From assembly GCF_028826155.1 (NCBI RefSeq), contig NZ_JAQGPN010000001.1, positions 434,001 through 498,000 of the forward strand: 64,000 nucleotides of DNA. The letters run 5' to 3'. Under the pieces are notes generated by a model that was not told the DNA's origin, searched no databases, and saw only the letters and a list, made by a program, of their open reading frames with translations. Of this stretch, positions 53,080 through 60,857 are shown in pieces. Each line of letters starts with the position of its first letter. The first letter of the stretch is position 1. Source of the stretch: Mesorhizobium shangrilense (GTDB lineage Bacteria > Pseudomonadota > Alphaproteobacteria > Rhizobiales > Rhizobiaceae). Made by a program: the position numbers and the translations under genes.

Positions 53080-53829
53080 CTAGAAGCGCTGGGCGGCGGC
53101 GAAGGACAGGCGCGCGAAGCGGGTCGCGTCGCTCGGATTGTCGTGTTCCATGACGAAATATTTCGCGGCGGACTTGTCGCGGAGCAGCTGGCAGAGGCCC
53201 TTCCAGTCGACGGTGCCGTGGCCGACATCGGCCCAGCCGTCCTCGTCGGTGTTCTGGCCCTTCGGCGCGATGTCCTTGACGTGGACCGCTAGGATGCGGG
53301 AACCGTATTTCTCGATCCAGGGTTTTGGGTCGGCGCCGCCGCGGATGACCCAGGCGACGTCCATCTCCCAGCCGAGCTCGGGAGCTGCGTCGAGGATGTG
53401 CGTCATCGGAACCGACCCGTCGCCGAGCGGCTGGAACTCGAAGTCGTGGTTGTGCCAGGCGAAGTCGTAGCCCTCGTCACGGTAGGGCTTGCCGACCTCG
53501 GCCAGCATCTTGCCGAAGTCGCGCCAGCCCGCAGCGTCGTTGGGGCGGCGGTCGGCGGCGATGTGCGGGCAGGCCACCAGCTTCATGCGCAGGGTCTTGG
53601 CCGTACGCAGGCCGGTGTTCGAATCCTTGAGCTGGTCGAGCGAGAAATGCCCGCTCGGCATGGCGAGGCCGTTCTTGTCGAGCATGTCCCAAAGCGCGTC
53701 GGCACCGGGCGTATCGTACATCCCGCCAAAACCCTCGACGTTCTTGTAGCCGATCATCTTCAGCGTCTCGAGAACCTTGTCCCAAGGCTGGAAATTGCGC
53801 GCGCTGTAGAGTTGGAACGACCATGTCAT
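53080..53829 (-). CDS. Sugar phosphate isomerase/epimerase-family protein (AP endonuclease 2 fold)
   Basis: 249 residues of the Xyl-isomerase-like TIM barrel (IolE/IolI/EndoIV superfamily): FQLYSARNFQPWDKVLETLK at the N-terminus, FAWHNHDFEF with metal-ligand His residues, ELGWEMDVAWVIRGG with the Asp ligand, ILAVHVKDI and a closing FVMEHDN. It is paired with the dehydrogenase encoded 13 bases downstream, a pairing common in inositol- and 3-keto-sugar pathways. ATG 53829 is used. The substrate is unknown. Confidence 0.88.
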   Translation of the reverse strand: MTWSFQLYSARNFQPWDKVLETLKMIGYKNVEGFGGMYDTPGADALWDMLDKNGLAMPSGHFSLDQLKDSNTGLRTAKTLRMKLVACPHIAADRRPNDAAGWRDFGKMLAEVGKPYRDEGYDFAWHNHDFEFQPLGDGSVPMTHILDAAPELGWEMDVAWVIRGGADPKPWIEKYGSRILAVHVKDIAPKGQNTDEDGWADVGHGTVDWKGLCQLLRDKSAAKYFVMEHDNPSDATRFARLSFAAAQRF

Positions 53830-53861
53830 CGCGGTTTTCCTTGTGTGTCAGAAGCGGCCGG

Positions 53862-54947
53862 TCAGAGCCGCGATCCGGAAGAGGCATCGAAGAGGGAGGC
53901 GCGCATCGGATCGAAGCCGATCGTCACCTTGTCGCCCACATTGGGGCTGCGCTCGCTCGGCAGGCGCATGGCGAAATTCTGTCCGCCGAGCTTCGCCCAG
54001 ATCAGCGTGTCGGAGCCCATCGGCTCGACCACTTCGATCTCGACCGTCCGCGAGAACGGCCAGCCTGAGCCCGAGTTGACCCCAACATGCTCCGGCCGGA
54101 CGCCAAGCTCGGCCGGGCCTTGCGGCGCGCCGCCGTTCTCGAAGGCGTAGGTGCCGAGCGGCACCTCGAGGTCGCCGGCGACGAACCACGGGGCGCCGTC
54201 ACGTGCTTTCACGGCGCCGCCGAGGAAGTTCATGCCCGGCGAGCCGATGAAGCCGGCGACGAAGCGGTTCACCGGGTGGCTGTAGATCGCCTGCGGTGAA
54301 TCCAGCTGCTGGATCAGGCCGCCGCGCATGACGGCGATGCGGTCGGCCAGCGTCATCGCCTCGATCTGGTCGTGGGTCACGTAGATCATGGTGTTGCCGA
54401 GGCGCTGGTGCAGCCGCTTGATCTCGACGCGCAGTTCCGAGCGTAGCTTGGCGTCGAGGTTCGACAGCGGCTCGTCGAAGAGGAACACGTCGACGTCGCG
54501 GACCAGCGCGCGGCCGATGGCGACGCGCTGGCGCTGGCCGCCGGAGAGAGCCGACGGCTTTCTCTGCAGCAGCGGCTCGATCTGCAGGATCGACGCCGCG
54601 CGCGCCACCCGCTTGGCGATCTCGTCCTTGGCCAGCCCCGCGTTCTTCAGCCCGAACGACAGGTTCCCCTCGACGCTCATCTGCGGGTAGAGCGCGTAGG
54701 ACTGGAACACCATGCCGATGCCGCGGTCCTTGGGCTCCTCCCAGGTGACGTTCTTGCCGTTGATGAAGATCTGTCCGGCCGACACGTCGAGCAGGCCGGC
54801 GATGCAGTTGAGCAGCGTGGACTTGCCGCAGCCGGACGGGCCGAGCAGCACGATGAACTCGCCCTCGGCGACTTCGATGTTGAGGTTCTTCAGCACCTCG
54901 ACTGCGCCGAAATTGAGCGAGAGATCACGGACAAGAACGCTCGTCAT
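53862..54947 (-). CDS. ABC transporter ATP-binding protein of the CUT1 family (UgpC/MsmK type)
   Basis: 361 residues. Walker A is GPSGCGKSTLLN (about 38-49), the signature is ALSGGQRQRVAIGRAL, Walker B is VDVFLFDEPLSNLDAKLR and the switch His is in YVTHDQIEA. The C-terminal third is a TOBE/OB domain as in MalK-type subunits, which can be shared among transporters. It powers the sugar uptake system together with the two permeases upstream in the operon. ATG 54947 is used. Confidence 0.95.
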   Translation of the reverse strand: MTSVLVRDLSLNFGAVEVLKNLNIEVAEGEFIVLLGPSGCGKSTLLNCIAGLLDVSAGQIFINGKNVTWEEPKDRGIGMVFQSYALYPQMSVEGNLSFGLKNAGLAKDEIAKRVARAASILQIEPLLQRKPSALSGGQRQRVAIGRALVRDVDVFLFDEPLSNLDAKLRSELRVEIKRLHQRLGNTMIYVTHDQIEAMTLADRIAVMRGGLIQQLDSPQAIYSHPVNRFVAGFIGSPGMNFLGGAVKARDGAPWFVAGDLEVPLGTYAFENGGAPQGPAELGVRPEHVGVNSGSGWPFSRTVEIEVVEPMGSDTLIWAKLGGQNFAMRLPSERSPNVGDKVTIGFDPMRASLFDASSGSRL

Positions 54948-54954
54948 CGCCTGG

Positions 54955-55896
54955 TCACCCCTTCACCGCGCCGGCGGCGATGCCACGCACGAACAGTTTT
55001 CCGGAAACGAAATAGACGATCAGCGGCACGAGGCCCGTGATGAGCGTCGCCGCCATGTTGACGTTGTACTCCTTCACGCCCTGAACCGAATTGACGATGT
55101 TGTTGAGCTGGACGGTCATCGGATAGGTGTCCGGTTTGGTGTAGACGATGCCGAACAGGAAATCGTTCCAGATGCCGGTGACCTGCAGGATGATGGCAAC
55201 GACGAAGATCGGCATCGACATCGGCATCATGATCTTGAAATAGATGGACCAGAAGCCGGCGCCGTCGACCCGGGCCGCCTTGAACAGCTCCTCCGGCAGC
55301 GAAGCGAAATAATTGCGGAACAATAGCGTCAGGATCGGCATGCCGAAGATGGAATGCACGATGACCAGGCCGGTCAGGCTGCCGTAGAGCCCGATCTCCC
55401 GCAGCACGATGACGATCGGATAGATCATCACCTGATACGGAATGAAGGCCCCCACGATCAGGATGGTGAAGAAGATCTCGGCGCCCTTGAAGCGCCAGTT
55501 GGCCAGCGCGTAGCCGTTCACCGACGCGATCGCGATCGACAGGATGACGCTGGGCACGGTGATGCGCACCGAGTTCCAGAAACCGCGGCTGAGCCCGTCG
55601 CAATTCAGGCCCGTGCAGGCGGTCGCCCAGGCCTTGACCCATGGCTCGAAGGTGATCTCGAGCGGTGGCGCAAAGATGTTGCCCACACGGATTTCCGGCA
55701 TGCCTTTCAGCGAGGTCACCACCATCACGTAGAGGGGGATGAGATAGTAGATCGCGACGAAGATCAGCGTGCCGTAGATGAAGATGTTGCGGCGCGAGAA
55801 GGTCACACGCGGCTTCGGCCCATGTGGGCCGCTGAGTTCGCCGGCGACGGCGCCTGCACCGGCAACGGTCATGGCGAGGGTGCCGGGATTCGACAT
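54955..55896 (-). CDS. Carbohydrate ABC transporter permease (MalG type)
   Basis: 313 residues with six predicted transmembrane helices after a long cytoplasmic N-terminus. The EAA loop is EELFKAARVDGAGFWSIYFKIMMP-like (EELFKAARVDGA segment), and LNNIVNSVQGVKEYNVNMAAT near the C-terminus is typical of MalG-class subunits. It partners the MalF-type permease whose gene ends one base before it. ATG 55896 is used. Confidence 0.94.
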   Translation of the reverse strand: MSNPGTLAMTVAGAGAVAGELSGPHGPKPRVTFSRRNIFIYGTLIFVAIYYLIPLYVMVVTSLKGMPEIRVGNIFAPPLEITFEPWVKAWATACTGLNCDGLSRGFWNSVRITVPSVILSIAIASVNGYALANWRFKGAEIFFTILIVGAFIPYQVMIYPIVIVLREIGLYGSLTGLVIVHSIFGMPILTLLFRNYFASLPEELFKAARVDGAGFWSIYFKIMMPMSMPIFVVAIILQVTGIWNDFLFGIVYTKPDTYPMTVQLNNIVNSVQGVKEYNVNMAATLITGLVPLIVYFVSGKLFVRGIAAGAVKG

Positions 55897-55897
55897 C

Positions 55898-56797
55898 TCA
55901 GCGCCTCCGCCCGAATTCCAGATATGCCCATGGCACGACGACGATCGCCACCGTCAGGAGCATCATGGTGGAGGCGGCAAAACCCTGGCCGAGGTTCTGC
56001 GCGGCAAACATGTAGTCGTAGACGTATTTCGCGGGCACCTCGGAGGCCAGCGCCGGGCCGCCGCTGGTCTGCGCCACCACGAGGTCGTAGAGCCGCACGA
56101 TGCCGCTGGCGATGATGACCAGGGTAGTGATGAACACCGGTCGCATCATCGGGATGATGATGAAGAGATACGTCTTCCACATCGGGATGCCGTCGACCCG
56201 CGCCGCCTTCCAGATGTCCTCGTCGATGCCGCGCAGGCCGGCGAGCATCAGGCACATGACGAGACCCGTGCCCTGCCACAGTCCGGCGAACAGGATGCCG
56301 AAGATGACGATTTCCTTGGTGTAGAGCGGATTGAAGGAGAAGCTCTCCCAGCCCATGCTGCGCACCACGTGCTGCACGCCGAAATCCGGATTGAGGATCC
56401 ACTGCCACACCAGCCCGGTGACGATGAAGGACAGCGCGAACGGATAGAGATAGATCGTCCGGAACGCGCTTTCGAAGCGGATCTTCTGGTCGAGCAGGGC
56501 GGCGAGCACGAAACCGATGACCAGGGAGAAGATCAGCGACAGGGCGCCGTAGGTCACCAGGTTCTCGATGGCGATCAGCCAGCGCGGCGTCGACCACAGT
56601 CGCTCATACTGGTCGAGGCCGACGAAGGTCAGCCTGGGCAGAAGCCGCGAATTGGTGAAGGAGTAGACGACCGTCCACAACGTGCCGCCGGCGAAAATGA
56701 CCGTGGCGGTCAGGATCATCGGGATCGACGCGATCTTCGCGTTGAGATTGTGGAAGATCCGGTTGGGGCGCTTGGTCGGGCTTTCGCTGATGCTCAT
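55898..56797 (-). CDS. Carbohydrate ABC transporter permease (MalF type)
   Basis: 299 residues with about six transmembrane helices and the EAA loop DIWKAARVDGIPMWKTYLF. It forms the pore with the MalG-type subunit. The gene starts 75 bases downstream of the binding-protein gene, across a stable intercistronic hairpin. ATG 56797 is used. Confidence 0.94.
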   Translation of the reverse strand: MSISESPTKRPNRIFHNLNAKIASIPMILTATVIFAGGTLWTVVYSFTNSRLLPRLTFVGLDQYERLWSTPRWLIAIENLVTYGALSLIFSLVIGFVLAALLDQKIRFESAFRTIYLYPFALSFIVTGLVWQWILNPDFGVQHVVRSMGWESFSFNPLYTKEIVIFGILFAGLWQGTGLVMCLMLAGLRGIDEDIWKAARVDGIPMWKTYLFIIIPMMRPVFITTLVIIASGIVRLYDLVVAQTSGGPALASEVPAKYVYDYMFAAQNLGQGFAASTMMLLTVAIVVVPWAYLEFGRRR

Positions 56798-56827
56798 GTC
56801 TCGGCCGAGTTCGAGATAGGCTTAAAG

Positions 56828-56852
56828 GGCCGGCCCCGCTGGGGGGCCGGCC
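56828..56852 (-). promoter_or_regulatory. Intercistronic hairpin between binding-protein and permease genes
   Basis: GGCCGGCCCC and GGGGCCGGCC form a perfect 10-bp stem with a five-base loop; on the transcribed strand it is followed by CTTTAAG rather than a full T run. Such hairpins after binding-protein genes slow 3' decay or partly terminate transcription, giving more binding protein than permease. The role here is inferred from position. Confidence 0.65.
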
Positions 56853-56871
56853 TGCAATGCCTCATCCGCCG

Positions 56872-58107
56872 TCAGTCGGCGGCCGCGATGATGTCGGCGA
56901 AGCGCTTCTGCGCCTCCTCGGGCGTGAGCGACGGCGTCTTCCAGAACTCCACGAACAGGTCGTTGAGCTGGTTGTTCGTGTCCTCGGTGTTCAACTGGTT
57001 GGTGTCGGGAATGATGTTGCCCTTGGCCAGTATGTCGAGGCCCTTCTTCATGCAGTCATTCGCGGCGGAGACGTCGACATCGCCGCGCACCGGCACGGAG
57101 CCCTTCTTGAGGTTGAAGGCGACCTGCGTGGCGGGGCTGAGCATGGTCGAAGCCAGCACCTCCTGGGCGGCCGTCTTGTCGGCATCGTCGAGCTTCGGGA
57201 AGTAGAAGGAATCGCCGCCCGTGGAGATCAGCTCATTGACGCCGAGACCCGGCAGGCAAGAGTAGTCCTTGCCGGCCACCTGGCCGGCGACCTGGAACTC
57301 GCCCTGCGCCCAGTCGCCCATGATCTGCCCGCCGGCCTGGCCGGTGATGACGAGATTGGTCGCCTGGTTCCAGTCCTGCACGTTCGACTTGGCCGACAGC
57401 TTGCGAGCCTCGTCGGCTGCCTTGAACACCTTGGCGATCTCCGGCCCGGCAGCGGCTTCGGCGTCGTGGTCCTTGTAGACCTTCAGGAAGACGTCCTTGC
57501 CGGCGATCGCCGGGATCAGCACGTTGAAGGCGCCGGTCGTCTGCCACGGCTGTCCGCCGATGGCCAACGGGATCTTGCCGGCCTTCTCGAGCGCCGGCGC
57601 CGCGGCGACGAACTCGTCCCAGTTCTTCGGGACCGGCACGCCGGCGTCGGCGAACGCCTTGTGCGACAGCCACAGCCACTGCCAGGAATGGATGTTGACG
57701 ACCACGCAATAGACCTTGCCGTCGACCGTGCAGCCCTCGAGCAGGCTGGCGGGGCGAATGACCTCGGACCACTTCTCCTTGGTGGCGATATCGGTGAGGT
57801 CACGCAGGAGACCGGCAGCGATCAGTTCCTCGGCCTGGCGACCGGTGTTGAATTGAAAAGCGGCCATCGGGTCGCCGCCGGTGATGCGGCTGACCATGAC
57901 CGGACGCGCCGTGTTGCCGCCGCCGGCGATGGCGCCGTCGACCCACTTGTTGCCCGTCGCATCGAAAGCCTTGGCGAATTCGGCGACCGCCGCGGCCTCG
58001 CCGCCCGACGTCCACCAGTGCGTGACCTCGAGGTCGGTTGCCCCGGCGACACTGGAGAAGCCGAATGCAACGCCCGCCGCAAGCGCGGCCTTAAGTACTG
58101 AACGCAT
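56872..58107 (-). CDS. Carbohydrate ABC transporter substrate-binding protein (CUT1, family 1)
   Basis: 411 residues. Signal peptide about 1-23 (AAGVAFGFSSVAGA), then the start LEVTHWWTSGGEAAAVAEF of the glucose/GtsA-like binding proteins. IHSWQWLWLSHKAFADAGVPVPKNWDEF and VITGQAGGQIMGDWAQGEF are typical ligand-lobe segments. It is periplasmic and binds a monosaccharide or oligosaccharide for import. The binding-pocket sequence alone does not fix the ligand; GH43 in the operon suggests a pentose-containing oligosaccharide. ATG 58107 is preceded by GGGAGGAAA. Confidence 0.93.
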   Translation of the reverse strand: MRSVLKAALAAGVAFGFSSVAGATDLEVTHWWTSGGEAAAVAEFAKAFDATGNKWVDGAIAGGGNTARPVMVSRITGGDPMAAFQFNTGRQAEELIAAGLLRDLTDIATKEKWSEVIRPASLLEGCTVDGKVYCVVVNIHSWQWLWLSHKAFADAGVPVPKNWDEFVAAAPALEKAGKIPLAIGGQPWQTTGAFNVLIPAIAGKDVFLKVYKDHDAEAAAGPEIAKVFKAADEARKLSAKSNVQDWNQATNLVITGQAGGQIMGDWAQGEFQVAGQVAGKDYSCLPGLGVNELISTGGDSFYFPKLDDADKTAAQEVLASTMLSPATQVAFNLKKGSVPVRGDVDVSAANDCMKKGLDILAKGNIIPDTNQLNTEDTNNQLNDLFVEFWKTPSLTPEEAQKRFADIIAAAD

Positions 58108-58124
58108 GAATTTCCTCCCAGAAA

Positions 58125-58138
58125 CTGTAACGTTTCAG
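58125..58138. promoter_or_regulatory. LacI-type operator O1 at the sugar operon start
   Basis: CTGTAACGTTTCAG, a 14-bp palindrome with one mismatched pair, centred on AACGTT. It starts 18 bases upstream of the binding-protein ATG, at the expected transcription start, ideal for repression. It matches the site at 58411-58424 in 13 of 14 positions. Confidence 0.75.
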
Positions 58139-58143
58139 ATCGA

Positions 58144-58172
58144 AGGTTATGCGAAGTGCAAAAGGGGCGCAA
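58144..58172 (-). promoter_or_regulatory. Predicted promoter of the sugar operon
   Basis: On the minus strand, -35 TTGCGC (58172-58167), a 17-base spacer and -10 TAACCT (58149-58144). The predicted +1 falls near 58137, inside the operator at 58125-58138. Prediction by eye only. Confidence 0.5.
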
Positions 58173-58410
58173 CGGTGAAGTCGGGCGCGCAGCGATATTT
58201 TTTTTGAGCGCCGCAAATAATGATCCTGCCACGGCTGGGCGGCTAGCCGGGGATGAAGCGATGCTGCAGCGCGGTATCGTCGCCGCCTTCCGGCCTGTAG
58301 CGCGCTGATTCTGCTCGATTTCGCGCTGCACCATCAATGAGGGATTCTGATACATTGCTCGCTTCGAACGCACTGTCGATACTCCCGTCCGCATAAGAAC
58401 CGCACCGTTT

Positions 58411-58424
58411 CTGTAACGTTACAG
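58411..58424. promoter_or_regulatory. LacI-type operator O2 upstream of the regulator gene
   Basis: CTGTAACGTTACAG, a perfect 14-bp palindrome, 69 bases before the regulator ATG and 286 bases from operator O1 centre to centre. Two such sites suggest autoregulation and possible looping. Confidence 0.75.
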
Positions 58425-58492
58425 CTTTGCATTCATTTCTTGCCAGTCGTCCGCGCCGGTGCGATAGGTGCGCGAATCGCAGGTATTCCCAC

Positions 58493-59545
58493 ATGGACGA
58501 GAAAGCTCCGACCGATGCACGTGCGGCCGCGCAGGCCGGCGAGCAGGGTCGCCCGACGCTCAAGACGATCGCCTTCATGACCGGTCTCGGCGTGACGACG
58601 GTGTCGCGCGCGCTCAAGGACGCGCCCGAGATCGGCGTCGAGACGAAGCGGCGCGTGCAGCTCGTGGCGCAGCAGGTCGGCTACCGGCCGAACCGCGCCG
58701 GCGTGCGCCTGCGCACCGGCAAGACCAACGTCATCAGCCTTATCCTCGATACGCAGGAACAGGTCGGCGGCTTCGTCTCCGACATCATCTACGGGATCTC
58801 CGAGCAGCTCGCCCAGACACCCTACCACCTGGTCGTGACGCCCTACTCGCGCAACAACGATCCGATGGAGCCCGTCCGCTACGTCGTCGAAACCGGATCG
58901 GCCGACGCCATCATCATCTCGCGCACGCAGCCCAACGACCCGCGCGTCCGCTACATGGCCGAGCGCGGCTTCCCCTTCGCCGCGCACGGCCGCACAGCCA
59001 TGAATGTCGACCATCCGTTCCACGACTTCGACAACCACGCCTTCGCCGGCATCGCGGTGAAGCGGCTGGCCGAGATCGGGCGCAAGCGGCTGGCGCTTCT
59101 CGCACCGCCTGCGGCGCTGAGCTACCATCACCACATGCGGAGCGGTTTCCTGGACGGGCTGGCGGAGGCGGGACTGAACGAGATCCCGTTCTCCTCGGTG
59201 ACGAACGACGACTCGATCGAGCGCATCCGGCTGGCGACGATCGAACTGATGCAGCGCGCCACGCCGCCGGACGGCATCGTCAGCAGCGCCGGCGCCGCGA
59301 CCTTCGCGCTGGTCGCCGGAATCGAGGCCGCCGGGCTGAAGCTCGGGCGCGACATCGACGTCGTCTCGAAGCAGTCGTTCCGGCTGCTGCCGATGTTCCG
59401 TCGGGAGCTCCATGTGGTCGATGAGGACGTCCGGCTTGCCGGCCGCGAGCTCGCCCGCGCCGCCACGGGCAGCATCAACGGGGTTCCGGTGGAGAATATC
59501 CAGAGCCTTGTGGTGCCGACGGACGTGAAGTCGCCGCCGCATTAG
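58493..59545 (+). CDS. LacI-family transcriptional regulator of the sugar operon
   Basis: 350 residues. After a short N-terminal tail, the LacI HTH (TLKTIAFMTGLGVTTVSRALKD) and hinge (RRVQLVAQQVGYRPNRAGVRLRTGKT) are followed by the periplasmic-binding-like sugar-sensing domain with VISLILDTQEQVGG and DAIIISRTQPNDPRV. It is divergent from the sugar operon and two near-identical palindromes lie in between, so it very likely represses that operon until its inducer appears. ATG 58493 was chosen; an upstream in-frame start adds 22 unconvincing residues. Confidence 0.93.
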   Translation: MDEKAPTDARAAAQAGEQGRPTLKTIAFMTGLGVTTVSRALKDAPEIGVETKRRVQLVAQQVGYRPNRAGVRLRTGKTNVISLILDTQEQVGGFVSDIIYGISEQLAQTPYHLVVTPYSRNNDPMEPVRYVVETGSADAIIISRTQPNDPRVRYMAERGFPFAAHGRTAMNVDHPFHDFDNHAFAGIAVKRLAEIGRKRLALLAPPAALSYHHHMRSGFLDGLAEAGLNEIPFSSVTNDDSIERIRLATIELMQRATPPDGIVSSAGAATFALVAGIEAAGLKLGRDIDVVSKQSFRLLPMFRRELHVVDEDVRLAGRELARAATGSINGVPVENIQSLVVPTDVKSPPH

Positions 59546-59643
59546 ATCGCCTTTCGGCGCGCGCGACCGGCCACGAAAAACAGAAAAGCCGAGCGTTTCG
59601 CGAACAGACGTGGTTAGTAGAAGCGCGGAGGGCACCCATCAGC

Positions 59644-60663
59644 TTGCGCAAACAGATCCCCACCATTCAGGACGTCGCACGCGCGGCGAACGTGTCGACG
59701 GCGACCGTCAGCCGCGCCCTGTCGCTGCCGGGCCGCGTGTCGGAAGATACACGGCGCGCCGTCATCGAGGCGGTCGAACGCACCGGCTATGCCGTGAACC
59801 AGACGGCGCGCAACCTGCGGCGCAAGCAGACCAGTTCCATCGTCGTCCTGGTGCCGAACCTCGGCAACCCGTTCTTCTCGCAGATCCTCGCCGGCATCGA
59901 GGCGCGCCTGTCCAGGGCCGGCTACAACGTGCTGGTCGCCGACACCAAGCATCCGGGGGTGCAGGAGGAGCGGCTGATCGACTATCTTCACGCCAACCGG
60001 GCGGACGGCATCATCGTGCTCGACGGCACGTTGCCGCTGCGACTGCTGAAGTCCGCGGGGGCATCCGCGCCGCCGACGATCTTCTGCTGCGAATGGGAAG
60101 ACGCCGCGGGGCTGCCGTCGATCCGCTTCGACAATGCGGGCGGCGAGGCGCTGGCGGTGCGCCATCTCGTCGAGCGCGGCCACTCCCGGATCGGCCACAT
60201 ACTCGGCCCTCATGGCAACGTCCTGACACAGGAGCGGCTTGCGGGTTTCCGCCGCGGCCTCGCCGAGAGTGGCCTTGAGGAGCGGGCCGACTGGATTCTC
60301 GAGGGGGACTTCTCGCTGCGGTCCGGCGCGCAGGCGGCGCGCCGCTGGCTCGCCATGTCGGACCGGCCGTCCGCGATCACCACGTCGAGCGACGTCATGG
60401 CCTGCGGCTTCATCTCCGAGCTGCACCGGAACGGCTGCGAGGTGCCGCGGGACGTCTCCGTCATCGGATTTGACGACATCGACATCGCCGAAATATTCAT
60501 TCCGGCGCTGACCACCATCCGCCAGCCGCGCAACGAGATCGGCGACAGCGCGGCCGAGGCCCTGCTGCGCATTGTGCAAGGCTCCGGCGAGGATGCGGGC
60601 GGGCGGGTGCTGAAGCTGTGGCCGCCGGAACTGGTCGAGCGGGAGAGCGTGCAGCGCCTCTAG
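59644..60663 (+). CDS. LacI-family transcriptional regulator (second)
   Basis: 339 residues. N-terminal HTH TIQDVARAANVSTATVSRAL with hinge, then SSIVVLVPNLGNPFFSQILAGIE and the late VIGFDDIDIAEIFIPALTTIRQP, both diagnostic of LacI/GalR proteins. The start is TTG at 59644 with GGAGGG about 12 bases upstream; no ATG fits. No catabolic gene is next to it: the sugar operon is divergent from the first regulator and gnd lies downstream on the other strand. Its target may be elsewhere. Confidence 0.9.
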   Translation: MRKQIPTIQDVARAANVSTATVSRALSLPGRVSEDTRRAVIEAVERTGYAVNQTARNLRRKQTSSIVVLVPNLGNPFFSQILAGIEARLSRAGYNVLVADTKHPGVQEERLIDYLHANRADGIIVLDGTLPLRLLKSAGASAPPTIFCCEWEDAAGLPSIRFDNAGGEALAVRHLVERGHSRIGHILGPHGNVLTQERLAGFRRGLAESGLEERADWILEGDFSLRSGAQAARRWLAMSDRPSAITTSSDVMACGFISELHRNGCEVPRDVSVIGFDDIDIAEIFIPALTTIRQPRNEIGDSAAEALLRIVQGSGEDAGGRVLKLWPPELVERESVQRL

Positions 60664-60694
60664 TAAGGGCCGCGCAGCCTCAAGACTGACGCTG

Positions 60695-60836
60695 CCCCCA
60701 CTCCGTCTCGCCTTCGGCTCGCCACCTCTCCCCCACTACGTGAGGGAGAGGAAGGGAGCGCGGCTGGCGTTCCTCTCCCCCGTCGACCGGGGGATAGGTG
60801 GCGAGCGCAGCGAGCCGGAGTGGGGGTCGATTGTCT
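60695..60836. repeat. Long GC-rich palindrome between LacI-type gene and gnd
   Basis: Left arm 60695-60734 and right arm 60789-60836 are imperfect reverse complements over about 40 bases, with short unmatched insertions. Cores are CCCCCACTCCG with CGGAGTGGGGG, and CTCGCCACCT with AGGTGGCGAG. The spacer carries its own CTCTCCC/GGGAGAG palindrome. It belongs to the general class of intergenic palindromes in this window and may end transcription of both convergent genes. Confidence 0.75.
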
Positions 60837-60857
60837 GGCTGTCCCGCGCGCCGCAGT

